Assembly: GCA_003427395.1 (NCBI GenBank) | Contig: BFEA01000325.1 | Span: 1,266,953-1,293,102, forward strand | DNA length: 26,150 bases | Source of the DNA: Chara braunii | Lineage: Eukaryota; Streptophyta; Charophyceae; Charales; Characeae | Direction: 5' to 3' | In this document: positions 16,173-25,804 of the stretch, one piece after another | Layout of the letters: the number at the start of each line of letters is the position of its first letter | Position numbering within the stretch: position 1 is the stretch's first letter | Translations under genes and position numbers: made by a program | Notes under the pieces: generated by a model | The model's database searches: none | What the model was told of the DNA's origin: nothing | Seen by the model: the letters and a program-made list of their open reading frames with translations, nothing else

Positions 16173-18536
16173 ATGGGGAGAGCCCTGCTCTGCAGGGGTT
16201 TCATTAGGAGGGGGGTGAAACACTGGAGGGGGCACGGGCAAATGGATAGATTTTTTTTTGCGATGGCCCGGTCACGAGCCAAACGCTCATCCATAGAAGT
16301 TCTTTTTGATCCCGAGATGTCTCAAGATCCCTCGATGGCTACATCCTCTGCAGCTAGTTTAAAAGTAGCCTATGATTTTTTCAAAAAAATATTTATTTCA
16401 TCCAAAGATCCCGCCTATTTTCAGGAGGATGATCAAGTCATTCATCTCTTTCTGGAACCACTTTTCCGATCCATGAACCGAGAACAACGTGAAACGCTAA
16501 AGAAACCACTAACAAAGGATGAAACAAATGGAGGAAGATAAGACTCCGGGGGTGGATGACCTCCCTAAGGAATTTTAGGAAGCTATGTTGTCTCCTTTTT
16601 CATTAGACTTGATGCAATACTTTCAAGAGGTTTGGAAGTCAGGAAAGATGAGAGAAATAGTGAGTCAAGGAATACTTACCGTACATTACAAAAAATGGGA
16701 TAAAGGAAACATTAGGAAGTATAGACCAATAACGTTATTAACAGTTGTTTATAAGTTGTTGGCAAAAACGCTTGCAAACCGGATGATTCCAGTGATGCCT
16801 GACATAATTCATCCCTCTCAAACAGGATTCATAAATGAGAGACATATACAAGATAATATTCTCTTAATTAACGAAACAATCAAACTCTCACGTCAATCCA
16901 AAAGTAATGCAGCCTTTGTTTTTATAGATTTTGAAAAAGCCTATGACCATGTTGATTGGCGTTTCCTGGATGCTTGTTTGCAAAAGTTAAATTTTGGTCC
17001 TAATATGAGAAGATGGGTTAAAATTTTGCATATAAATGTCACAACACGAATTCTTATTAATGGTCTGTTGTCACCAGAAATACATCTACAGAGGTGAGTT
17101 AGACAAGGGGATCCGTTGGCCCCTTTTCTTTTCTTAATAGTAATGGAAGCTCTCAGAGTCAATCTTAGGGCTAATCAGAACATTAAACATCTACAGATCT
17201 CGGGTATACCTGAAGAAGCGGTCCCTATAGCCTCCATGTTTGCAGATGACCCGACCATCATGATGGAAGCCTCAGCTGAAAACATGGAGGAAATCAAGAA
17301 CACGCTAGGTAAATTCTCAATTGTCTCAGATATGGTAGTCAATTGGGGAAGTAAACTCAAGGGTGGTGGATCCACTCTAATGGAGATCGACCACCCGAGT
17401 CCCCCAGAGTGCAATGGTTACCCCTGGAGGCCCCACTGAGAATTTTGGGGGGTTCTCTTTCTGCTTTTGGCAAACCTGTTTCCAATGACGAATGGATTTT
17501 CAAACTAGCTATAGAAAAAATGAATCAATGGAAAGGTTTGCACACCTCTCATTTTGGCAGAACATTAGTGATAAATAATGTAGTATTAGCCTATAAATCG
17601 GCTCTATGGGCAATTAGCAAATCAACTACTAAACAACTTCAAAAGTAAGTGTCGGCTTTTCTGTGGAGAGGGGACCACGAACAAGAAAAAGTAATTCCCA
17701 GAGTAGCATGGCTGACTTTGATTCAACCTAAGTCAAGGGGGGGGTTGAGAATTCTCGATCCAACTCTGCAAACTCAAGCTTTGTCAATGGATGATAGATC
17801 TCATTATTGGTATTGACAAGACTTGGCAGCCAATGACATTAGAACAAATAAGATAATTGACACCAAAAACCACTTCAGAGGTCCACCCCCTTACTTGGGT
17901 GGAGGATAGATTCTAGAACATCCCTCGCCCTAATGCACAATCAAAGGAAGAAGGGGAGAGAGGAGCAGCCCGAGTTGATCTTCTCCTAGATAACCTATGG
18001 GTTTCTCTACTGAAAACGTGGCGCAAACTGCCCTTACCAATTAAACATTTTCCCTCACGATTCGATGAGATTTTGAGGCAACATTGTTCGGAAACAGATG
18101 GATAACTGATAATAATGGTTGTGTCTACAATAACTCTCAATCTCGCTGGTCTCAGTGGGTGAAAAAAAGGGTACTAAGAGTCAAAGATATTAGGGATCAG
18201 GAAAAAAAAGGATGGATGACACCTTCTCAACTAAAGAAAAAAAATTCATATGCCCACAGGCTACCGGGGGGCCTGCCTTAACAACCTATGGGGCCAGGGA
18301 TAGTCTAGGTGGCGAGAACAGGTCAGCTATGGTTGACATTGGTAAGGAGGGTATGGTCTTTTAGATATAATGTCTTGGTACAGGGAGGGCTAGGAGGTGT
18401 TTTAGGATTAGGAGGTTAGAAGTGCTGATATAGCATAGTCTTCTACATTTTTTACATACTAATCATCATAATAATTATCATCATCATCATCATCATCATA
18501 ATCATCATCATCATTAGTATCATCGTCTCAATTATG
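16173..18536 (+). mobile_element. Decayed L1-like LINE with (ATC)n tail
   Basis: Includes pre-RT linker, reverse transcriptase, post-RT region and a 3' untranslated stretch ending in ATC/ATA repeats (about 18465-18535). The last ~130 bp before the tail recur at 18800-18955, also followed by ATC repeats, which marks the true 3' end. The endonuclease is not recognisable, so the copy is 5'-truncated or strongly decayed upstream. Confidence 0.8.
16245..18281 (+). pseudogene. LINE ORF2 reverse transcriptase, broken
   Basis: A LINE ORF2 would copy element RNA at a nicked target. Readable blocks in order: linker (16245-16541), DKTPGVDDLPKEF (about 16541-16580), RKYRPITLLTVVYKLLAKTL, QTGFINERHIQDNILL, motif A FIDFEKAYDHVDW (about 16918-16960), motif B RQGDPLAPFLF (17098-17130), motif C FADDPTIM (about 17239), then LGGSLSAFGKPV, HFGRTLVINNV, AFLWRG and PKSRGGLRILDP. 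A late block, NRWITDNNGC, is at about 18087. Frames change near 16541 and 17410-17439, and in-frame stops occur after KEF, after HLQR and at 17646. The catalytic Asp of A and both of C survive, but the reading frame does not. The block set is L1-like. Confidence 0.9.
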
Positions 18537-18799
18537 TTATATTAAGCTTTCTGGTGTTCTGAAATTTTTGGCAGCATCTATACTTCTTCCACAATAGGGA
18601 TATAGGATTTCAGAGATGGTTGAACCTGGACTGGTGTCTACAGAGTTGCTCTGTTCTGAGCCCCTGGTTTGCCGACGCCAGAACGACGCTGGCCGGAGCT
18701 GGGGCGTTGCCCTGTAACCNGCAAATGGCAGGAGTGTGAGACCTTGTAGAGAGATCTGGGGTTTGCCGAGGGAGAAAGGCAATCCAGTGGCGAACCGGG
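18537..18799. other. Spacer between LINE tail and second LINE 3' end
   Basis: No gene is recognised. One N at 18720. Confidence 0.5.
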
Positions 18800-19024
18800 G
18801 GGGGCTGCAAGGGAGCGAGAAGAGAACAACCATGGCAGACGTTGGTTAGGTTGGTACTGTCTCTGAGTCACAATGTCCTCATATAGGGAGGGCTAGGAGT
18901 TGTTCTAAGATTAGGAGGTCAAAATTGCTGATATAGCATAGTCTCCTTTTTACATTAATTTTCATTATCATTAGCATCATCATCAGTAGTATCATTATCA
19001 TCATCATGATCATATCATCACCAT
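18800..19024 (+). mobile_element. Second copy of LINE 3' end with ATC tail
   Basis: GGGAGGGCTAGGAG, AGATTAGGAGGTC and GCTGATATAGCATAGTCT match 18385-18450 closely, and both are followed by ATC/ATT repeats (here about 18960-19024). It fits a severely 5'-truncated sibling copy, inserted or duplicated downstream of the first. Confidence 0.75.
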
Positions 19025-19107
19025 ATGAGGGACGCTGAGCCCGGTTCTCAGCAAGTTCGGTTCGGTTACTCCGGGCAAACTGTGAGGACCCCGACCTCAA
19101 TCTTCTT

Positions 19108-19164
19108 ATAGGTAATATCAGCCTTGGGCACTGGGTCCGTTTTGAAAAAACAAAAACAAAAAAA
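19108..19164 (+). mobile_element. Poly(A) retroposon 3' end
   Basis: CTTGGGCACTGGGTCCGTTTT followed by an A-run with C interruptions matches the minus-strand element at 1810-1855. The LTR fragment starts immediately after the A-run. The 5' extent is unknown. Confidence 0.6.
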
Positions 19165-19306
19165 CAACGAGTTACAAAAATATAAATCGAGAAGCAGCGC
19201 CCAACCATTCATTCATTCCTGCGTAAGCCATGCGGAAGTGCTGCTTGAGCGACTTATGCGAGGTGGTCTGCAGAGTGCCCGAAGACGAAGTGGGCTGAAG
19301 GGATAG
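19165..19306 (+). mobile_element. Remnant of 5' LTR of the chromovirus
   Basis: 142 bp collinear with 23293-23434 of the 3' LTR, from CAACGAGTTACAAAAATATA through CATTCATTCATTCCTGCGTA to CTGAAGGGATAG. It includes the TATA motif (TATAAAT, 19181-19187). The left part of the LTR is replaced by the retroposon tail. The right part, primer-binding site and gag-protease region are missing before the RT region. Confidence 0.8.
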
Positions 19307-19389
19307 ATGGCGCTCCCGAGTCCATCATGCGAGGTCAAGACTGCCCGTCTGTGTCAAGAGTAGATGACTCCCTGGCACATTGCTGTCTC

Positions 19390-20260
19390 AGTGCTCCCGC
19401 GTTCACGCGACTAGTAAGAAAGGAGCGGTTAGAAGAGCAGGTCTTCGTAGCCTACGTGAGGCTTATCACTAAGCCTGAAAAGGATAAGCCGATGGACCCA
19501 ATTATTGCCAAGCTGCTGGAAGAGTTTAAAGACTTAGCAGAGTCACCGACAGGAGTAGTGTCGCGGCCGATCCAACACTATATAGAGATATAGCCTGAAA
19601 ATAGGACTCCTAAGGGTGCGATTTACAGAATGTCCCCAAGGGAGTTAGAGGAGTTGCGTAAGCAGCGGGACAAGCTCCTCGAAAAAGGTTGGATTAGGCC
19701 CAGTTCGTCTCCCTTTGGAGCACCAGTTTTGTTTGTCCCCAAAAAGGAGGGAGAGTTGCATATGTGTATAGACTATAGGGGTTTGAATGTCATTACAGTG
19801 AAGAATGTTGAGCCGCTGCCCAGGGTAAACGATCTTTTGGATTGGGTGCAGGGCTGCAGATATTTCTCGAAGATAGATTTGAAATCCGGATATCATCAGA
19901 TAGAAGTTCATCCTGATGACCAGTACAAGACGGCTTTCCGGACTAGATATGGGCACCATGAGTTCATCGTGACGCCCTTTGGACTGACCAATGCGCCAGC
20001 CACATTCCAGCGCTGTATGGATGATGTGTTTAGGCCTTAGTTAGATAAATTCGTCGTAGTTTACCTAGACGATATATTAGTTTTCATTAAGACCCTCCAA
20101 GAGCATCAGGGTCAGGCAGGTCTAGGAAAAGTTGAGAGAGACTAACTTCAAGATCAATGCGAAGAAGTGTGAGTGGGCCAAGACACAAGTCTTATACTTG
20201 GCCACGTCTTAGACGGAGATGACATTAAGCCTTAAGATAGCAAGATAACAGCGATTAGAG
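19390..20260 (+). pseudogene. Chromovirus reverse transcriptase, broken
   Basis: Copies genomic RNA into cDNA in the element's particle. Visible blocks: [20 protein letters not shown] (from about 19660), [20 protein letters not shown], the first catalytic Asp in [15 protein letters not shown] (about 19864), [20 protein letters not shown] (about 19972-20031), and the catalytic YLDD in VVYLDDILVF (about 20059). Further on, FKINAKKCEWAKTQVLYL and VLDGDDIKP lie in shifted frames. Stops interrupt at 19591 (TAG), 20038 (TAG) and near 20134. Catalytic residues remain recognisable, but no continuous product is possible. The preceding 19327-19590 stretch is in frame and probably belongs to the protease-RT linker. 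Confidence 0.92.
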
Positions 20261-20274
20261 ATTGGTCGACGCCC

Positions 20275-20880
20275 CGCACAATGACAGAATTGTGGTCATT
20301 CTTAGGCCTAGCTAACTATTATAGGAAGTTCGTAAGGAACTTTTCTACCATCGCCGCTCCCCTTCGCAAATTGCTCAAGAAAGATGCAATCTGGAAATGG
20401 GACAAAGATTGTACATCCGCTCTTAAGAAGTTAAAGGGAGCGTTGATAGAATACCCTGTACTCAAGGTTGCAGATCCGTCCTTATCATTTGTCGTCACCA
20501 CAGACGCAAGTCAATATGGTATAGGTGTCGTGTTGCAGCAAGACAATGACAATGACTATAAACCTGTAAGTTTATGTAAGTGAGGATGCCTTGAGAGAAA
20601 GTAACTACCTCGACTTACGTTAGAGAACTCTACGCTCTCCGGCAGGCCTTAGAGCACTGGAAGCATTATCTGCTTGGGAGACACTTCAAGCTTTATTCAG
20701 ACCATGAGACTCTTAGGTGGCTGAAAACGCAGGCCAAGATGACACCTAAGCTAACTAGGTGGGTCGCTAAGATAGACCTGTATGACTTTGAGCTCAAACT
20801 AGTCAAAGGCAAATATAATGTAGTTGCGGATGCTCTAAGTAGGAGATCACATTACTTTGGAGCTATAGTTCACTATCTGC
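20275..20880 (+). pseudogene. Chromovirus RNase H region, broken
   Basis: Removes RNA from the RNA-DNA hybrid during reverse transcription. The connection block [20 protein letters not shown] (20299-20358) leads to [18 protein letters not shown] (first Asp, about 20488-20541). After a frame change come VRELYALRQALEHWKHYLL (Glu), FKLYSDHETLRWL (Asp) and KGKYNVVADALSRR (last Asp, about 20808-20850). All four acidic positions are visible, but a stop at 20581 and a frameshift before about 20610 break it. Position between RT and integrase is as expected for Ty3/gypsy. Confidence 0.9.
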
Positions 20881-20881
20881 A

Positions 20882-22762
20882 TATAGGGAGAGACCTGCAA
20901 GAGAAAGTAAGACAGACGTATGCGCAGGACCCTATTTATAACGACCTCCTCAAGAAAGTTAAGGAGGCACCAGAGACTAAACCACATTACTGCACTACAG
21001 AGGGTTAACTATTTGAGAAGACCAACGTAGTAGACCGTCTGTGCGTTCCTAATAGTGAAGAGATCCGTAGTTTGATTCTAGGGGAATGCCATGACACAGA
21101 GGGACATTTCGGTTGGCAAAAGACTCTAGCCAATTTGATGCATGCGTATACTTGGCCAGGAATGAAAGCCGATTTTATAGAGTATGTTCGTAGTTGCAAC
21201 GATTGTCATAGGAATAAAACAACTACACGTGCCCCTCTAGGTCTTCTCCGACCCTTGCCTATACCTAATCAGCTTGGCGATTCAATATGCATCGATTTCA
21301 TGGATGCAAGTATCAAGAGTAGGCATGGCAAGAGCTAAGTCATGGTAATAGTGGATAGATTTAGCAAGTATGCTGTTTTTATTCCCTTACCCATACAAGC
21401 CCGTACAGCGTTAGTACTTCAGAAGTTTTTTGAATTTAGGTTAGTGATCACGGGATCCCATTGTCTATAGTCAGTGATAGGGACACCCGGTGTACGAGTC
21501 ACAACTGGCGGGATTTAATGAGAGTATACGGGTCAGAGTTGTTAATGTCGTCTGGTCGTCACCCAAAGACTAACGGACAGACCGAGCAGATGAATAAAAT
21601 TCTGCAGCAAGTTCTGCGTATGTATATTAGACCAGATCAAGTCAACTAGGACGAGATGTTGCCCAAGGTAGCCAATGCATATAACAATAACATGCACTTA
21701 GCCACTTGTCGTACTCCCAATGAGTTGCATAAGTCGTTTAGACCATATTGACCATTTGTAGGACTTAACCAGGACCAGATTCATAGGCTACTGCCCGGTA
21801 CCAGGGAGTTTGTGATACAACACGAGAAGGAGTTAGCTACCGTTGTTGAAAACCTCAGGAAGGCCCAACACCGAATAATAAAGCAGACTAACAAGAACCG
21901 TCGCCCATCTCTGTTTCAAGTAGGCGACCTAGTCTCGGTCAAGTCCAAGGAGTTTGCTCCTGAGGAAAACATTTCGCAGAAGTTACGGCAAGCGTACAGG
22001 GGACCATGGCCAGTCCTTGAGGTACAGGGCGAAGAGGATGGGTTGTCCTATACAATAGAGATCGCAGCACACCTCCACACCTACCCTTTGTTCCACGCGT
22101 CAAAGTTGTTGCCGTGTGTCACAAGTCAACAATTTCCATCAAAAAGATCCATGATCACTCCAGACATGGATGAAAGATATGACATTGAGGGCAGTGTAGG
22201 TGAAGACGTATTCAGAACAGGAGGTAGAGGTCGTCCAGAGAAACAGTATAAGGTCCGATTTGCTTATCAGGAACCCGAGGACGACCGCTGGTTTGCTAGA
22301 ACTGGACTTCTAGAAACAACTCCCGGTGTAGTTAGGGCCTACAAGAGAGAAAGGAAAGGTAAAAATCCGGTCTTTGACTTAATTATTCTCGGAGGGCTTG
22401 AGGTACAGGGCGAAGAGGATGGGTTGTCTTATACAATAGAGATCGCAGCACACCTCCACACCTACCCTTTGTTCCACGCGTCAAAGTTGTTGTCGTGTGT
22501 CACAAGTCAACAATTTCCATCAAGAAGATCCATGATCCCTCCAGACATGGATGAAAGATATGACATTGAGGGCAGTGTAGGTGAAGACGTATTCAGAACA
22601 GGAGGTAGAGGTCGTTCAGAGAAACAGTATAAGGTCCGATTTGCTTATCAGGAACACGAGGACGACCGCTGGTTTGCTAGAACTGGACTTCTAGAAACAA
22701 CTCCCGACGTAGTTAGGGCCTACAAGAGAGAAAGGAAAGGTAAAAATCCGGTCTTGGACTGA
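20882..22762 (+). pseudogene. Chromovirus integrase with duplicated chromodomain-like tail
   Basis: Would insert the cDNA into the host genome. The zinc-binding HHCC module reads HDTEGHFGW ... SCNDCHRNK (about 21090-21220). The catalytic core shows Asp in ICIDFMD (about 21292), Asp in IVSDRDTR (about 21467) and Glu in KTNGQTEQMNKIL (about 21587). A GPY/F-like module follows (LRQAYRGPWPVLEV, about 21985), then a chromodomain-like segment (YDIEGSVGEDVF, EKQYKVRFAYQ, DDRWFARTGLLETT). The frame changes between 21338 and 21461, and stops lie at 21006, 21336, 21647 and about 21749. The last 951 bp (21812-22762) are open for 316 codons and include a 127-codon tandem duplication. Confidence 0.92.
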
Positions 22763-22777
22763 ATTATTCTCGGAGGG
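22016..22777 (+). repeat. In-frame 381-bp tandem duplication in integrase C-terminus
   Basis: Unit 22016-22396 is repeated at 22397-22777, about 97% identical by eye (about ten differences). 381 is 127 codons, so the frame continues. The stop TGA of unit 2 (22760-22762) corresponds to TTA in unit 1 (22379-22381), which lets unit 1 read into unit 2. Confidence 0.95.
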
Positions 22778-22800
22778 CCTTGAATTTAGGCCGGCGGAAG

Positions 22801-23756
22801 TGAAACGGTATTCACCTGTTAGCAGTAGCGAATGCATATCCCAGGGCTCGATCCCTAGTTCTTACGTTACCTGTGTACAGTACCTGTGTCGACCCCGAGA
22901 GTTGAACCCGTGACCTGTGTTCGGCAGTGTATTTGCAACAGTTGGTAGGTTGTCGTAGGTTGTAGGGGTTCGATCTGTAAACCTGTCCGATAAAGGTCTG
23001 AGTGAGTTCTAGAAGTCGTAGCTGTAGCTCTTTTGAAAGGTCAAGTCGTAGCTGCGACAATCCTGAAAGGTCAAGGCCGTAGCTGCCACAGTGTCGAAGG
23101 GCCAAGTCCACAGACTTCCGGAAGGTTTGAAAGTGGCCCTTCCAACGTTGCTCACAACAGACTGGAGGCAAGTGGGCAAGTGGTGAAGTCCACCCTTGCT
23201 GAGTCAGTGGTACCGGTCCCAGTCAGTCCTAGTACAGTCAAGCAAGTACCGTGTGGGACTGTGTGCACCAAAGGCATGGGAAAGAGGCAGACCAACGAGT
23301 TACAAAAGTATAAATCAAGACGCACCGCCCAACCATTCATTCATTCCTGCGTAAGCCATGCGGAAGCGCTGCTTGAGCGACTTGTGTGAGGTGGTCTGCA
23401 GAGTGCCCGAAGACGAAGTAGGCTGAAGGGATAGTTAGCCGTAGCTAGTGAGGGTCAGCGGCCATAGCCGCCATAGATGTTAGACGTGTGTGTTAGTAGT
23501 AGCAGTGTGTGTGTGTGTGTGCGTGTGGGATATCCAGGGTGATCTAGAGTGAGTGAGTGCGAACAGTGGTGTTGGATAGAGTGATGAGAGTTGGAGGGTA
23601 CAGGCGCTAACGCGCCATAGCCTGTTAAGCGAGCTTGTATCTAAACTTTGTTTTCGACTTCTATATCTCTAAGCTTTGAGTGGGCGTTGTGCGCCAGTGT
23701 GACTCACCATCTGTTTGCATGAGTGCGAAGTGGACAAGAAAGCGAGTCTGATTGCA
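22801..23756 (+). mobile_element. 3' LTR of the chromovirus (956 bp)
   Basis: Starts TGAAACGGTATTCACC directly after a purine-rich tract and ends TCTGATTGCA, the ends fixed by the TSD of the solo LTR at 4409-5443. It contains about two 31-bp repeat units near 23030-23090 and a conserved GGCGC-TAAC-GCGCC stem (23603-23616). The 3' flank is AGAAT; the matching 5' flank is lost with the 5' LTR. Confidence 0.9.
23309..23315 (+). promoter_or_regulatory. Predicted TATA box of the 3' LTR
   Basis: TATAAAT in the conserved context GAGTTACAAAAG then TATAAATCAAG, 508 bp from the LTR start. The 64-bp shift from the solo LTR is largely explained by two fewer 31-bp repeats. Confidence 0.6.
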
Positions 23757-24212
23757 AGAATCTCAATTTTTAAAACTGAAAAAAAAAATTCACATATCTT
23801 GCATGCAGAAGCTACCAATGGCAATTGGAAAAAAAAAAAAAAAAGAACTTGTCAGTGTTGTTGCATTGGCTGTCAATTATGAATTATGGCAGACCTTTCT
23901 CCAAAAACTTCTTTTTTTTGGGGGGGGCGGGATTTCAAATGCACCAGCTCCTCTCTGGTATATGTGAGGAATGACATTGCATCACATGACAGTGTGACTG
24001 TCATCACACGAAAGTCAACAGTAAAATATACTTTAGATTCTCTTATAATCCTCCGACCCTCTGGGGAATCGTACCTATGTGTGAATGTTTGCAAGCACAT
24101 AATATGTACGCATGCATGTTTACGTACTAAGTAGTTAATGTATCTACGTATGAACATGCATGAAATTCAATGTACATGTACCTCATATTATAGATGTGTG
24201 TATTTGATATAA
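23757..24212. other. AT-rich spacer with A-runs
   Basis: A-runs at 23779-23788 and 23829-23844, a T-run/G-run at about 23911-23928. No gene is seen. No plant U6 upstream sequence element (TCCCACATCG type) is seen before 24213. Confidence 0.5.
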
Positions 24213-24232
24213 GTTTTCTGTGGGACATCCGT

Positions 24233-24264
<32 letters not shown>

Positions 24265-24315
24265 GGACCCTGTGCAAGGATGACAGGCATAAATCGAGAA
24301 ATGGTCTAAATTTTT
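24213..24315 (+). ncRNA. U6: U6 snRNA copy, fused to a LINE
   Basis: U6 is the catalytic-core RNA of the spliceosome, in the nucleus. The copy contains GGGACATCCG, AAAATTGGAACGATACAGAG with the intact ACAGAGA box, AAGATTAGCATGG with the AGC triad, GCAAGGATGACA and AAATCGAGAAATGGTC, ending AAATTTTT. Length (~103 nt) matches plant U6. About ten differences from plant U6 as I remember it lie mainly in the 5' stem (GTTTTCTGTGGG in place of GTCCCTTCGGGG) and at four sites after AGCATGG. No upstream pol III element typical of plant U6 is visible, so this is more likely a retrocopy than a gene. LINE sequence starts directly after the T-tract. Confidence 0.9.
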
Positions 24316-25804
24316 CAGCGGAAGATAACATGGATTTTGACCCCTTCACCGAATACTATTGGTCCATCAAAAAGAAAAATGCCCTTGAAGAATTAGAACA
24401 GATATAAATTAGTAAACAAAGAAACTTGATGGATTGGCTTAAGCTCAGGGGAATCTGTGACTTTGATCGGATGACAAAGAAGACCTTTCGGTCTCTTATT
24501 CTTCGGAAAGCGAAACCGGTTATGAGGGAACTCACCCACCCCTTTGCTCTGTCGGCCCCTTTGGCCACAGACACAAAGGAATTGTGTTCATATGCCTTGG
24601 AATACTTCAGAGATATAGTCACCACAAGGAGACCCTATGACAACTTTGACTCAGATCTTTCTGATTACTATGATTATTAGAATAGAACAGACCCTAGCAT
24701 ACCATACCAGGTTAAATTAGACCTAGACACTCCAATTACAGTTACCGAAGTGGCACAGGCAGCACGGCAGATGACCAAGGAAAAATGCCCCAGCCTGGAT
24801 GGACTACCAATCAAATTTTTCTTGTCAGCATGGGATGTGTTTGCACAATTTTTCTGCGATATCTTCAATGAAACACTCTCCTCTGGGACCTTGTCGAAGG
24901 GTATGGTATATGGCATGATCTCCCTCCTCTACAAAAAGGGGGATAAGAGAGAGGTGAGGAACTGACACCCGATATCAGTCTTAAATGTATCATACAAATT
25001 ACTTGCGAAAGTACTTGCTCTTCACTTGGCGTCAGTCCTCCCAGACCTGGTGGGCGGAGAACAAGGTGCCTATATCAAAGGAAGATTGATTTTCGATAAT
25101 ATATTAGCCACCGTCCAAGCTATGGAAATTATTGGTTGAGAGAAAAGGGATTTGGTTATCCTAATGCTTGATATGGAAAAAGCCTACGATAAAGTCGGAT
25201 GGGCCTTTGTTAACACCTCACTGTTACACATGGGCTTTGGCCCCCAGTTCCGAAAGTGGGTCAAAGCCATGTATGCCAGGGCAACAGCCACAGTCCTAGT
25301 CAACGGGAAACAGTCCGAACAGTTTGTATTATCCAGATCCCTTAGACAGGGCTGGCCCCTTGCCCCTCTAATATTTGTACTTCAACTCGAGATACTCTTA
25401 GACAACATAAGAAAGAACCCCCTCATTGAGGGGCTGCGCCTTTCCCCCTCTTTTCAATGGAGGGGGGGGGGGCTATTGCTGACGATCTAACGGTTGCCTG
25501 TGCCAATACCATAGGAAGTTTAGCAGAACTCCGTAGGGTAATAGATGACTATTGTGAGCTCGCTGAAGCCTCCATAAACTGGGACAAGTCTGTGTATTTC
25601 CTACCCCCCCCCCCCCATGTGCTGTGTGTGAATTGGGACCTTAGACAGGTCCCTGCAAATCTGGCTGACGGATTCTTGGGAGTTCAGGTGTCTTTGTCAA
25701 ACTGCTCCAGGATCCAAGACAACATATTGGCGGATAAAGTGGTGGCCAGGATCGCTGGGTGGGAGCGAAGGACCCACCTGTCCCTGTTTGGGCGAGCCCT
25801 GGTT
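24316..25804 (+). pseudogene. 5'-truncated L1-like LINE ORF2, broken
   Basis: One frame runs from 24318 to about 25490 with stops after ALEELEQI, after DYYDY, after KREVRN and after MEIIG. It shows the linker ([17 protein letters not shown]), then CPSLDGLPIKFF, PISVLNVSYKLLAKVLA, EQGAYIKGRLIFDNIL, motif A MLDMEKAYDKVGW (about 25161-25200) and motif B RQGWPLAPLIF. Motif C (IADDLT, about 25475) is reached only after a frame change at an 11-G run (25462-25472). Afterwards SINWDKSVYFLP, GFLGVQVS and LSLFGRALV follow. No endonuclease is present, as expected for 5' truncation. Similarity to L1-type ORF2 stops at about 25804, where the 350-bp repeat begins. The lineage differs from the LINE at 16173. 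Confidence 0.92.

Larger units (their letters stand above)
19165..23756 (+). mobile_element. Decayed Ty3/gypsy chromovirus
   Basis: Order: 5' LTR remnant, reverse transcriptase, RNase H, integrase with chromodomain-like C-terminus, short purine-rich tract (GGCCGGCGGAAG, 22789-22800), complete 3' LTR. RT-RNase H-integrase order is diagnostic of Ty3/gypsy. Gag and protease are absent, so it cannot be autonomous. The reading frame moves from the 19327 frame, to that of 20739, to that of 21461, with many in-frame stops, mostly TAG. Confidence 0.9.

Noticed and set aside
24213-24315. Active U6 gene
   Set aside because: No plant-type upstream element was seen, the 5' stem is degraded, and the 3' end is fused to LINE sequence.
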